NCBI RefSeq assembly: GCF_023273875.1
Contig: NZ_CP096882.1
Location: forward strand, 4,960,001-5,024,000
Length of the DNA: 64,000 nucleotides
Origin: Pseudarthrobacter sp. SSS035
GTDB taxonomy: Bacteria; Actinomycetota; Actinomycetes; Actinomycetales; Micrococcaceae
Reading direction: 5' to 3'
In this document: in pieces, positions 1-7,913 of the stretch
How the letters are laid out: the number at the start of each line of letters is the position of its first letter
Position numbering within the stretch: the first letter of the stretch is position 1
Program-made: the position numbers and the translations under genes
Notes under the pieces: generated by a model
Databases searched by the model: none
What the model was told of the DNA's origin: nothing
What the model saw: the letters and a program-made list of their open reading frames with translations, nothing else

Positions 1-240
1 GAAGTAGTTGCCGAGGATGTGGTCCACATGGTGCTCGGTGTTGATGATGTATCGGATGGGGCCGAGGTCTTCGGCTTTTGCCCGCATGGCGACCGCCTGG
101 CTGGGGAGCTGCGGGGTGTCGATGATGACGACGCCGTCGCTGGTCCGGACCATGCTCGGGTTGCATCCCCTCCCTGTGGTGTCGGTCCAGACGTTTGCAT
201 TGATCTGTTGCATGTTGTTCTCCACGTAGTTTTTGCTCAT
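1..240 (-). CDS. MBL-fold hydrolase, N-terminal part, runs off the left edge
   Basis: The first 80 residues of a metallo-beta-lactamase-fold protein are visible; the rest lies beyond base 1. The start is the ATG at 240, preceded by a GGAG at good spacing. A second in-frame ATG at 213 is possible. The N-terminal strand pattern ending in GVVIIDTPQ is typical of the fold, and it leads to TEHHVDHILGN, which corresponds to the metal-binding HxHxDH loop. The first histidine of that motif is glutamate here, so metal binding may differ from the standard family. The gene follows the fumarylacetoacetase-family gene by 13 bases and should be the last visible gene of the minus-strand operon that begins at 4182. 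It is probably a hydrolase acting late in the same catabolic route. The substrate cannot be told. Confidence 0.75.
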   Translation of the reverse strand, partial: MSKNYVENNMQQINANVWTDTTGRGCNPSMVRTSDGVVIIDTPQLPSQAVAMRAKAEDLGPIRYIINTEHHVDHILGNYF

Positions 241-253
241 TTTGCTCCGCATG

Positions 254-1201
254 CTAGACAAATTCTTTGTCTCGGTCGCAAACCGGGATCACGTCCGGTC
301 CTTGCGTCATATGCACTTGGATTGATCCGATTTTCTCGATGTCCAGCTGCACACGGTCACCGGCCTGAAGGTACGGATACCGGTCGCTTCCATGGACCCT
401 TGCGAGTTCGAGGATGCAACCGGTGCCTACGGTGCCACTGCCGATCACGTCGCCTGGCAGAAGGGTTGTTCCCCGCGAAGCGTAGGCAAGCATCTCCCCG
501 AAGGACCAGTGGATGTCGGCAAGGTTCCCTTCGCTGTAGGCAACGCCGTTCACTGCGGCGGACATGCGCAGGTTGAATCCCTTGTTTCGGCGAAAGGGCT
601 CAAGTTCGTCCGGGGTGACGAGAAAGCCGCTCAGGCTGGTTGCTGTGTCCTTGCCCTTGGCGGGCCCGAGCGACTGGGTCATTTCTCGTTCCTGCAGATC
701 CCGGGCGCTCCAGTCGCAGAGTACGGTGTAGCCGGCAATGTGGTCGTCGGCCTGGTCAGGGTGGAGGTCCGATCCGCGCTTGCCGATGACTGCGGCGACT
801 TCGAGCTCGTAGTCGAAGGCGCTCGTGCCGGGGGCGAGTGGCACTTCTTCGTGGGGTCCCCGGGTGGCTGCGGGGTTGGTGAAGTAAAAGACGGGGGCTT
901 CGTACCAGCCGGGGTGGATGTCACCGCCGAGGGCGCGCATCGAGGTCACGACGTGGGATTCGAACGACATGAAATCCCGGATCGAAGGAGGCCTCGAGAT
1001 TGGTGCCCGCAGGCTCGCCTGACCGGACGGTACTACTTCGAACGGGTCAGCGATGGCCTCCTCTGCTGCCTGGGCGAGGGTGCCAGACGTGAGGATGTCG
1101 ATAAGGCTGTCGTTTCCGCGGAGTCCGTGAAGGGAGCCTTCGTTCAACAGGCCCACCCGTTCAGTGAAGTCTGATGGTGAGACGTATGTGGCCCAACGCA
1201 T
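254..1201 (-). CDS. Fumarylacetoacetate hydrolase family protein
   Basis: This 315-residue protein belongs to the FAH family, which cleaves C-C bonds in acylpyruvates or hydrates and decarboxylates 2-oxo acids using a divalent metal. The C-terminal FAH domain is visible from about residue 100 (YFTNPAA, then the metal ligands in FDYELEVAAVIG, then GYTVLCDWSARDLQ). The start at 1201 is chosen because it has AAAGGAAA directly upstream and begins MRWATYVSP, a usual FAH N-terminus. A longer frame to 1282 exists but runs back through a strong inverted repeat and has no ribosome site. The gene is third or fourth in the minus-strand operon with the luciferase-like monooxygenase and flavin reductase. 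A ring-cleavage product hydrolase is the natural role, with the actual substrate unknown. Confidence 0.88.
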   Translation of the reverse strand: MRWATYVSPSDFTERVGLLNEGSLHGLRGNDSLIDILTSGTLAQAAEEAIADPFEVVPSGQASLRAPISRPPSIRDFMSFESHVVTSMRALGGDIHPGWYEAPVFYFTNPAATRGPHEEVPLAPGTSAFDYELEVAAVIGKRGSDLHPDQADDHIAGYTVLCDWSARDLQEREMTQSLGPAKGKDTATSLSGFLVTPDELEPFRRNKGFNLRMSAAVNGVAYSEGNLADIHWSFGEMLAYASRGTTLLPGDVIGSGTVGTGCILELARVHGSDRYPYLQAGDRVQLDIEKIGSIQVHMTQGPDVIPVCDRDKEFV

Positions 1202-1244
1202 GTGTTTTCCTTTAGAGATGGGTGATGGGACGGGGAGTTCCTGC

Positions 1245-1292
1245 CCTGTCTGCTGTGGGCACCGCCGGCCGGCGATGCCCACAGCAGACAGG
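1245..1292. repeat. Perfect 16-bp inverted repeat between two operon genes
   Basis: The arms at 1245-1260 and 1277-1292 are perfectly complementary. The 16-base loop contains the self-complementary CGCCGGCCGGCG. The repeat lies between the stop of the monooxygenase gene (1301) and the start of the FAH gene (1201). No T-run follows on the transcribed minus strand, so it does not look like a simple intrinsic terminator. An mRNA-stabilising or attenuating stem is more likely. Confidence 0.7.
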
Positions 1293-1300
1293 CGTCCTTC

Positions 1301-2557
1301 CTAGAGGGCTGTCACGCCTTCCAGGCTTGATGACGTCATCCCGAATTCGGGCATGATCTCGGTGGCAAAGAGTTCCAGGCTGCGCAGGCCCTCGTCGCGG
1401 GGGATCAGTCCCCAGTGGAAAAGCCAGACGAGGTAGTCAAGCGGAATGTGATTGAGAAGTTCTTCGATCTGGCGCTTGACGTCGTCTACTGTCCCGCCGA
1501 TCAACAATCCGCTGTTGATCAACCGGTCGGCGAGGTGCTCGCCAGGCTTGGGGACCGGGCCCTGCTCGCCGGGGTACCGGGCACCTTCCATGAAGCCGAA
1601 CTGTTGGTACCACCCCCTCCACACGGGCGCCTCGTACTTGTCGACGGCTTCGTACAGTTCGGATTTGTCGTTGACGATGTGGATGGACCGGCAAAGACCG
1701 ATCTCCTTGCCCCAGGGCACGTCCCGGCCGCGGGATGCTGCGCCTTCCTGATACATGCGCACAAGGTGGTCAACGGACTCCATCGGACCGGCGAGGATCG
1801 TTGGTGTGACGTTCTCTTCCCCGCACCAGCGCAAAGTTCCAGGGCTGGCCCCGAACGCCTGGAAGAGCTGGGGATGCGGTGACGTGAACGGCTTCGGGCT
1901 CACGGAGACAGCGTGGATGGTCCCGTCCTCGTCCACTTCACCCGGTGCCCCGTACGGCAGGGTGGTGGTGTGTGTGGGGGGCCAGTTCTTGATCCCGCTG
2001 AAGGGGAAGGGCACCTGATAGGTGGGGCCGTCGTACCTGAGGAGCTCTTCGGTCCAGGCCATTTTCATGATCTTGTAGTGTTCGGTGAACAGCAACCGGT
2101 TTCGCTGGTCAGCCGTCGACTGGTCCGATGCCGTGGATTCCACGTTGAATGTCTGGCCGATGATGTTCTGCCACCGGGCCTGGTATCCGCGCGCCATGCC
2201 CACAAACAGCCGCCCCTGAAGCATATGGTCGGCAATCGCGATCTCTTCGGCCAGCCGGATCGGGTCGTGGGTCGGCAGCACAAGTCCCAGTTGCCCGTGC
2301 CTAATCTGTTTGGTGTGTTGGCCCAGATAGATGTTGAGCATCAGAGGAGACGGAGAGAGCTCCAATCCCTCCGAGTGCAGGTGGTGTTCGACATGTGTGA
2401 GGCCCCAGTACCCGAGTTCGTCGGCGGCCTTCGCCAGCTCCACGAGTCCCTCGAGCATTCTGGTATACGCCTCGACGTTGCGGCCGATGGGCCGTAACCG
2501 TTCCATGTCGTCAGTGTCACCCATAGTGGGGTAGACCTGCAGGATTACATCCGTCAT
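1301..2557 (-). CDS. Luciferase-like flavin-dependent monooxygenase (LLM class)
   Basis: This 418-residue protein is a bacterial-luciferase-fold monooxygenase that would use reduced flavin and O2 to oxygenate a small organic substrate. The LLM pattern is clear: LAKAADELGYWGLTHVEHH near the N-terminus, the substrate/flavin barrel segment HDPIRLAEEIAIADHM, and GRLFVGMARGYQ. The start at 2557 has a GGAGG eight bases upstream. Enzymes of this class need a partner flavin reductase, and one lies immediately upstream in the same operon (2622-3806). Two-component LLM systems in Arthrobacter relatives are known to open N-heterocycles such as pyridine. This protein could do a similar job, but nothing in the sequence fixes the substrate. 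Confidence 0.9.
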   Translation of the reverse strand: MTDVILQVYPTMGDTDDMERLRPIGRNVEAYTRMLEGLVELAKAADELGYWGLTHVEHHLHSEGLELSPSPLMLNIYLGQHTKQIRHGQLGLVLPTHDPIRLAEEIAIADHMLQGRLFVGMARGYQARWQNIIGQTFNVESTASDQSTADQRNRLLFTEHYKIMKMAWTEELLRYDGPTYQVPFPFSGIKNWPPTHTTTLPYGAPGEVDEDGTIHAVSVSPKPFTSPHPQLFQAFGASPGTLRWCGEENVTPTILAGPMESVDHLVRMYQEGAASRGRDVPWGKEIGLCRSIHIVNDKSELYEAVDKYEAPVWRGWYQQFGFMEGARYPGEQGPVPKPGEHLADRLINSGLLIGGTVDDVKRQIEELLNHIPLDYLVWLFHWGLIPRDEGLRSLELFATEIMPEFGMTSSSLEGVTAL

Positions 2558-2621
2558 CTTTAAACCTCCGTTGGTTTATGGTCCTGGTTCCGTCGGTTAC
2601 TGCTGTGCGTAGTCGTGCGTG

Positions 2622-3806
2622 TTATGGCAAGGGGCCACCTTCCTTCAAGGCCTGTGAAGCGCCGTTGGCCCCGGCCATCAGCCGTGCAGCGAACCGCTGA
2701 ATGGTTTCGGCGTCGCAGTGCCGGGGCAAACCGTAAAGCGTGAACTGGAAGACAGTTTCCCCGTCGGGGCCGAAAACGGGGGCCGAGATGGTGCGCACGT
2801 CGTAGGTTTTGTCGGGTGCGAAATCTCGTTGTTCGTATCCGACCAGCAGAGCATCGATGATGCGTTCCATGTCCTGATCCGGCCCAGCCTGTGGATCGGA
2901 GAGACTGATGAGCCGGGCCCACAGGGCGTCGTGCGCGTGATGGCCCAGGCCGACGGAATAGCCCCGCTGACGCACTCGCCGCATGGCTTGCATCCATGCC
3001 TCCCGCTCCTCGGCGGCGACCTTGTCGCCCAGCCGGCCCAACCATGAGTCTGCGGCCGAGTCGGTGCTCCATGCCACAAAAGCTGAACCCACCGGTGGAC
3101 GGAACGGCAACCGCCGGCCCACACGCGTGGGCGCCTCACCGGGCGCAGAGTGGCCGGCCCGGGCGATATAGATGAACTCCCCCCCGACAACGACCGCAGC
3201 GTTGCACTCGACGTCAAGGTCCCGGGCGATGTCATCCATCCAGGGCCGGATCGTATCCACCATGCGCAGATGTCCGAGGAGATCGCCCTCAACTGCCATG
3301 GACGATGAGGGCGCGAAGCTGCCGTACCCGCCGCGAAAGAACAACAGCGGCAGCGTAGGATTGGCCACTTGAAGCTCGCGTACCTCGCCGATCACTATGA
3401 AATGGTCGCCGGCCTCGTGCACTGTCTGGATGTCACAATCGATCCACGCAACGGCACCGTCCAGGATCGGTGATCCTGACCCGGCGGCGGACCACCCGAG
3501 ATCGGCAAACTTGTCCGGAGCCTTCGAGGCGAAGGAACGGCAGACATGCTGTTGGTCAGCGGCCAGCACGTTCGCGCAGAAGGCCCCGGTGGCCTGGATC
3601 TTGGGCCAGCTGGTTGATCCACGATCGGCGAGGAACGCTACCAGCGGGGGATCCAAGGAAACAGATGTGAATGAGCCCACCGCGAGCCCGACCGCCGTTC
3701 CGTCCGCCTGCGCAGCCGTGACGACACTCACACCCGTGGGGTACTGGCCCAGTACATCCCGGAACCGACGGGAGTCGATGGGAGTACGGATCCGGAGTTC
3801 AGACAT
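2622..3806 (-). CDS. Flavin reductase with C-terminal IclR-like effector domain
   Basis: Residues 1-165 form a flavin reductase (FMN-binding split barrel) with the family signature GDHFIVIGEV at 133-142 and an early RFRDVLGQYPTGV. It would supply reduced flavin to the neighbouring luciferase-like monooxygenase. Residues from about 178 to 390 resemble the ligand-binding domain of IclR regulators (GHLRMVDTIRPWMDDIA, then FIYIARAG and RVGRRLPFRPPVGSAF), with no DNA-binding part. The start at 3806 has a GGAGG six bases upstream, and it overlaps the stop of the VOC gene by eight bases. A longer in-frame extension to 3968 lies antisense-like through the VOC gene and is rejected. In Acinetobacter p-hydroxyphenylacetate hydroxylase the reductase C1 carries a regulator-like tail that makes the enzyme substrate-stimulated. 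The same logic is likely here with a different domain. Confidence 0.85.
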   Translation of the reverse strand: MSELRIRTPIDSRRFRDVLGQYPTGVSVVTAAQADGTAVGLAVGSFTSVSLDPPLVAFLADRGSTSWPKIQATGAFCANVLAADQQHVCRSFASKAPDKFADLGWSAAGSGSPILDGAVAWIDCDIQTVHEAGDHFIVIGEVRELQVANPTLPLLFFRGGYGSFAPSSSMAVEGDLLGHLRMVDTIRPWMDDIARDLDVECNAAVVVGGEFIYIARAGHSAPGEAPTRVGRRLPFRPPVGSAFVAWSTDSAADSWLGRLGDKVAAEEREAWMQAMRRVRQRGYSVGLGHHAHDALWARLISLSDPQAGPDQDMERIIDALLVGYEQRDFAPDKTYDVRTISAPVFGPDGETVFQFTLYGLPRHCDAETIQRFAARLMAGANGASQALKEGGPLP

Positions 3807-4182
3807 CGAGGCCTCCGCTGACAGCAGCAGCTTCGAGCGGCGCGTACAGGCTGATGATATTGCCGGCGGTATCCCGTACCGCGGCCCGCACCTCGTCCGG
3901 TCCGTTGACGGGGGCGAGCAGGATGTCGACACCCGCATCCGAGAGCGCCGCAACCGCACGCGCAACATCCCGGACCTTGACCGGAAGTGCCGGCCTGCCT
4001 TCGACAGGCTGCTCTACCGGTGCGGCCAAGGCGATAGTTGTCACGCCGGCGTCCAGGGAGGCATAGCGGTCACCGTCGCGGAACCGGAGGGTCCAGCCCA
4101 GGGTGTCGCTGTAAAAGTGAAGGGCCGTGTCGAGGTCCTCTACAGGGAGCATCACTCCCCGGAGGGTGAATTCGTTTGTCAT
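3799..4182 (-). CDS. VOC family (glyoxalase/dioxygenase fold) protein
   Basis: This 127-residue protein is a single vicinal-oxygen-chelate domain built of two beta-alpha-beta-beta-beta modules. Visible landmarks are VMLPVEDLDTALHFYSDTLG at the N-terminus and AAVRDTAGNIISLYAP near the end, the usual position of a metal ligand region. It is the first gene of the minus-strand catabolic operon and starts at 4182 behind AGGAGA. Members of this fold include extradiol dioxygenases, glyoxalases and binding or resistance proteins. The short length favours a glyoxalase/bleomycin-resistance-like member over a full ring-cleavage dioxygenase. A role in isomerising or sequestering a reactive intermediate is an inference. 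Confidence 0.8.
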   Translation of the reverse strand: MTNEFTLRGVMLPVEDLDTALHFYSDTLGWTLRFRDGDRYASLDAGVTTIALAAPVEQPVEGRPALPVKVRDVARAVAALSDAGVDILLAPVNGPDEVRAAVRDTAGNIISLYAPLEAAAVSGGLDV

Positions 4183-4283
4183 TGGCGTCTCCTGTGGTCA
4201 GTGGCAAGTTCCGCGCGTGATCCGAGCTGACTCTTTCCGAAGGGTTCTCCTCGAAGCTACAGCGGTGTGATGCGAGTCACTAT

Positions 4284-4317
4284 CCGATATGCGTGGTGGA
4301 GTGCCCGAAATGCGCGG
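4284..4317. promoter_or_regulatory. Candidate AraC-type operator (direct repeat)
   Basis: CCGATATGCGTGG (4284-4296) and CCGAAATGCGCGG (4305-4317) match at 11 of 13 positions and are 21 bases apart, two helical turns. This is the usual arrangement for AraC-family half-sites. The pair sits in the divergent intergenic region, about 100 bases upstream of the VOC start and 200 bases upstream of the AraC gene. Control of the minus-strand operon by that regulator is inferred. Confidence 0.5.
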
Positions 4318-4512
4318 CGGCCAGAAAAAGGACAGATGCCCGGGGAAAGAGCGTGACCGGCAGCCTGATCCGGGCGGCCGCGAGCCGTGCCAAGCCTGTG
4401 TGGCCGTTTTCAAGTACGGTTGGAGAGGTTCCGCCCGCCTCGCCGCATACACGTGAGCAGGCGGTCTCTAGCCCCACCAATGGCGCGCCGGCTACGTTGC
4501 AGGAGGAAGTGG

Positions 4513-5550
4513 ATGAACGATGCCACCCCGAACTTCTATGGGAGCGGCTCGCTCCTGCGGACCACCGACTTGGACAAGGCTGCGGAATTCGTACAGAACG
4601 TCTACGTTCCTCATAAACTCAACGCTCTGTCTGATGGGCCGTTGCGTTTTGAATTGAGTTCGTTTGCGTCAGCCCGGATGACGTGCGGGCGGCTGAGCTT
4701 CGGGGCTCCGGTCGAACTTGTCGTGCCGCCGATGTCCACGGCATACCACGTAAACCTCCCGATCCGCGGATCCGCCACAGTACGGGAGTCCTCGGAGGAA
4801 GTCGTGAGCAGGCCAGGCGGAACAGGCGTCATCCTTGACCCGGATCGCCCGCATACCGTGGTGTGGGATGAAACTGCTGTCCTGTATGCGGTCAAGGTGA
4901 TGCGGTCTGCCTTGGAAGCTCATGCTGGAGCATTGCTTGGACGGGCCGTCTATGAGCCAGTGAAGTTTCAGCTCGGTTTTGACGTGGCGGACCCTGCCGG
5001 TCGCGGACTTGTCTCGGCCGTCCGGTACCTGCGCAAGGAGATGGGGCGGGAGGGCGGGGTCGGTAGCAGCCCGATTCTTCGTGGGCAGCTGGAGTCCTAC
5101 GTTATTACGCAGTTGCTGATGGCGATTCCAAACAACCTCACCTCCATGCTCGTTGAGCCTGCACGCCTTCCGAAGCGGCGTCACATGTCCCGCGTGGTGG
5201 ACTACGTTGCGGCCCATCCACGGTCGCCTCTCACCCTGCCTGAACTGGCAGCAGTCGCCGGGATCAGTGCGCGAGCCCTCCAGGAAGGATTTCAAGAAGA
5301 ATTCGGGGTTTCCCCCCTGACCTATGTGCGGAACATCCGGTTAGAACACGCGCACGCCGAGCTCCAGGAAGCGGAAGGGGACTCCGTAACAGAGGTAGCC
5401 ACCCGTTGGGGATTTACGCACTTGAGCCGGTTTTCTGAGCATTACAAACGCCGATTCGGCGTTCTTCCTTCCGCGACACTGACGAAATCAAACAATGGCA
5501 CTGTCCCTGCCGATGAGACACAATTACGCCGACTCACTCACCTCGAGTAA
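4513..5550 (+). CDS. AraC family transcriptional activator
   Basis: This 345-residue regulator has an N-terminal sensor of the AraC-binding-like type (about residues 20-200) and a C-terminal AraC/XylS double helix-turn-helix. The latter is visible as LTLPELAAVAGISARALQEG followed by VTEVATRWGFTHLSRFSEHY and the closing RFGVLPS. The start at 4513 has a perfect AGGAGG six bases upstream; a longer frame from 4387 lacks one. It is transcribed away from the operon that begins at 4182, and a paired direct repeat lies between them. It is most likely the substrate-responsive activator of that operon, like other AraC-type activators beside two-component flavin monooxygenases. The inducer is unknown. 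Confidence 0.92.
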   Translation: MNDATPNFYGSGSLLRTTDLDKAAEFVQNVYVPHKLNALSDGPLRFELSSFASARMTCGRLSFGAPVELVVPPMSTAYHVNLPIRGSATVRESSEEVVSRPGGTGVILDPDRPHTVVWDETAVLYAVKVMRSALEAHAGALLGRAVYEPVKFQLGFDVADPAGRGLVSAVRYLRKEMGREGGVGSSPILRGQLESYVITQLLMAIPNNLTSMLVEPARLPKRRHMSRVVDYVAAHPRSPLTLPELAAVAGISARALQEGFQEEFGVSPLTYVRNIRLEHAHAELQEAEGDSVTEVATRWGFTHLSRFSEHYKRRFGVLPSATLTKSNNGTVPADETQLRRLTHLE

Positions 5551-5720
5551 TAAGAGCCAGTCGGCTGCGCGTGCGGCTGTGGCAAGAGGAGGCAACAGGG
5601 ACTCGGTGTAGCCGCCCACAGACTGAATCACCTGCTCGTGGGCACCAGCCAGAAGGGGAGTGGGAGCGGCTTGGCTGGGCGAGGTAGCCGCAGTCCACCG
5701 GCGCGGGCATCGCCCGGCCC

Positions 5721-6370
5721 ATGTCGGCTGAGGAACTCCGGATCGCCTACGACCAACTGGCGGCGTTGATCATTGATGAAGCCCACGCCGCCGGTTCCCC
5801 GGTTGGGCTGACGTGGGGGGGAGGTTGGCCCCGCCGCGACCCAGGCCGGCTGGGATGGCTACCGGCACGACAGCGCGTTCTCCGTGTCTGGACCATGACG
5901 GGTGCCCCGCGCGGCTCGGTGAAGTCCTCGGTCCTCTCCCGGCTTTGGCCCCGTACGGGGACATCGACCGCAAACGCGTATCCCTGCTGTACCGGCCAAT
6001 GGATTCGGCCCGGGCGGCTGCCGTGGTCGAACGGGGCCAGAACAACGCCAACGTCCGCATCAGCTCCGGGAACCGGCCCAGCGCCCGTGCCCTGGTTGAC
6101 GCCCGCTCGGCCCCGCAGACCGCCCAGGAGGAAGCTCAGGGGGCCGGGTTGGTGAACTTCGGCATGGTCGTCACCGCCACCGCCACCGTCACCGACGCGG
6201 ACCGGCTCCCCGACGCGGTTGCCGCGGTCGAACAGACGTCGGGCACCGCGCGGGTTCTGCTGCGCCGCGCCTACGGCGCCCAGGACACCGCCTTCGCGGC
6301 CTCGCTGCCGCTAGGTCTGGTGCTGCCCAGGCACATCCTGTTGCCCAGCGAAATCAGGGAGGCACTGTAA
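5721..6370 (+). pseudogene. Broken conjugation protein, SCO6880 family remnant
   Basis: The C-terminal half of an SCO6880-family protein, a component of actinobacterial conjugative type IV secretion clusters, is spread over three frames. Parts read GWDGYRHDSAFSVS, then MTGAPRGSVKSSVLSRL, then from about 5957 YGDIDRKRVSLLYRP through FAASLPLGLVLPRHILLP to the stop at 6370. At least two frameshifts separate these pieces and the N-terminal half is missing. The next reading frame begins directly after the stop, as in intact transfer operons. The remnant shows that this DNA once belonged to, or recombined with, a conjugative element. Confidence 0.75.
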
Positions 6371-6613
6371 ATGGTACGCATAAAGCTCCTGCCGATGAAG
6401 AAGAGCACCCACACCGCCAAAGCTCCGGCCAAGGCCCGGAAGGCCAAAGTCCGTGAGCGGGTTCCCGGCTCACGCGGCTGGGGCGAGGGTCCGCGTCCCT
6501 GTTGCCTGCCGTGCGCGCATACCGGGGCACGACGGGGCAGGTCTGCGGCCTGTGGCCGTTCAGCTCCGGCAGTCCTCGCCCATGATCGGCGTGCCGCTGG
6601 GCCGGCATGAGGA
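6371..6613 (+). pseudogene. Truncated, frameshifted VirB4-like conjugation ATPase start
   Basis: Immediately after the SCO6880 remnant a frame opens with a lysine/alanine-rich start (MKKSTHTAKAPAKARKAKVR). After a frame change it shows TGQVCGLWPFSSGS and PMIGVPLGRH. These match the N-terminal region of the VirB4-like ATPase that normally follows the SCO6880 protein in actinobacterial transfer operons. The rest of the gene, including all nucleotide-binding motifs, is absent. The adjoining bases 6614-6917 contain nothing I recognise. Confidence 0.6.
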
Positions 6614-6917
6614 AACGCAGGCAGATAATATTTGCACGAATGGGCGCAGGAATGGGGCGCCCTCTACCGTCTGGGGACCCGATGAAACGACCGCGGAGAG
6701 TGTCTTGCATCCTTGTCTCCCAGTGGACGTAAAGGTCAAGGGTAATCAACAGCGTTGCGAGACAGGTCGCCGATAACACACGAACAAGCGCATTGGAGAG
6801 GGTCCTTGCCGCCTGCTCAGCTGAGTCGCGACACTGCGGCACCAAATCTCGCTGGATACCGCGCCGGTGGCGTCCTCTGCGGCCCTGCGAATCTGGACTG
6901 AGGTAGTCACGGCCCGC

Positions 6918-7913
6918 CTAGTTTGCCATGCCCGTGATGTCCACGACCACACGGCCGCGGATGGTTCCGGTGAGGATTTTATGGCTCAGCTCGGGGAGCT
7001 GCTCCCAGCCTGCATCCACCGCAACCGCACGCAGGTCATCGGCGCTGAAGAGGTGGTCGAGCTCTGCCCAGGCCTCGCGGCGCAGCTCCGGGGAAGCATT
7101 AACCGAGTCGACGCCGAGGAGTGAGACGTTGCGCAGGATGAACGGCATCACCGTCGCCGGCAACCCCAATCCACCGGCGAGCCCGCACGCCGCGACGGCA
7201 CCCGAGTACTTGACCTGGCTCAGCACATTGGCGAGGGTCGCGCCGCCCACGCTATCGATGCATCCGATCCAGCGCTGCTTGCCGAGCGCCGAGGTCTCGG
7301 CAGACAGGCTGTCGCGCGGTATGACCTCGGTCGCTCCCAGGTCCTTGAGGTAAGGCTCCTCTGCTTCCTTGCCCGTGGATGCGTGGACCTCGTATCCGAG
7401 ACGGGACAGGGCGCCGACAGCGAAGCTACCCACACCGCCGGTCGCCCCGGTGACCAGCACGGGGCCCGATCCGGGCTCGATGCCGGCGGCGCGCAGGCGC
7501 AGGATGCAGAGCATGGCCGTCAGACCGGCTGTGCCGACGGCCATCGCACCCCACGTGCCGAGTCGCATTGGGGCCTTGACGACGGATCCGGCCTCGATCC
7601 GCTGGTATCCGGAGAAACCGCCCGGCCGGGTCTCGGAGAGGTTGGCGCCGGTTAGCACGACCTCGTCGCCGCCGGCGAAGCCGCCGCCCGCCTCGACGAC
7701 CGTACCGGACAGGTCGATGCCGCACGTCAGGGGGAAGGTCCGGACGACGCCGGGCTTGCCGGTCATGGCGAGTCCGTCCTTGTAGTTGAGCGATGAGTGC
7801 GTCACGCGCACCGTGAGGTCACCTTCGGGCAGATCTGCTTCAGTCAGGGTGACTAGCTCGGCCGCCTGTTTCGGTGCGCCCACCTGGTAGGCATGGTAGG
7901 TCAGGTTGGTCAT
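6918..7913 (-). CDS. Acrylyl-CoA reductase-like MDR oxidoreductase (AcuI/YhdH type)
   Basis: This 331-residue zinc-free medium-chain dehydrogenase/reductase belongs to the YhdH/AcuI group, NADPH-dependent reductases of acrylyl-CoA or related enones. Visible features are LTVRVTHSSLNYKDGLAMTG near the N-terminus, the Rossmann motif VTGATGGVGSFAV and the closing GRVVVDI. The start at 7913 has GAGGAG upstream. A longer frame reaching 8249 is rejected for lack of a ribosome site. The gene stands divergent to the MFS/SDR/ALDH/Rieske group. A piece of the same gene recurs at 20278-20371. A detoxifying or beta-oxidation-like reduction is plausible. Confidence 0.9.
   Translation of the reverse strand: MTNLTYHAYQVGAPKQAAELVTLTEADLPEGDLTVRVTHSSLNYKDGLAMTGKPGVVRTFPLTCGIDLSGTVVEAGGGFAGGDEVVLTGANLSETRPGGFSGYQRIEAGSVVKAPMRLGTWGAMAVGTAGLTAMLCILRLRAAGIEPGSGPVLVTGATGGVGSFAVGALSRLGYEVHASTGKEAEEPYLKDLGATEVIPRDSLSAETSALGKQRWIGCIDSVGGATLANVLSQVKYSGAVAACGLAGGLGLPATVMPFILRNVSLLGVDSVNASPELRREAWAELDHLFSADDLRAVAVDAGWEQLPELSHKILTGTIRGRVVVDITGMAN

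Noticed and set aside
392..1174. Plus-strand open frame over the FAH gene
   Set aside because: It is antisense to a clear FAH-family gene and has no family resemblance.
3807..3968. Upstream extension of the flavin reductase
   Set aside because: It overlaps the VOC gene in another frame; the ATG at 3806 has a strong ribosome site and begins the conserved domain.
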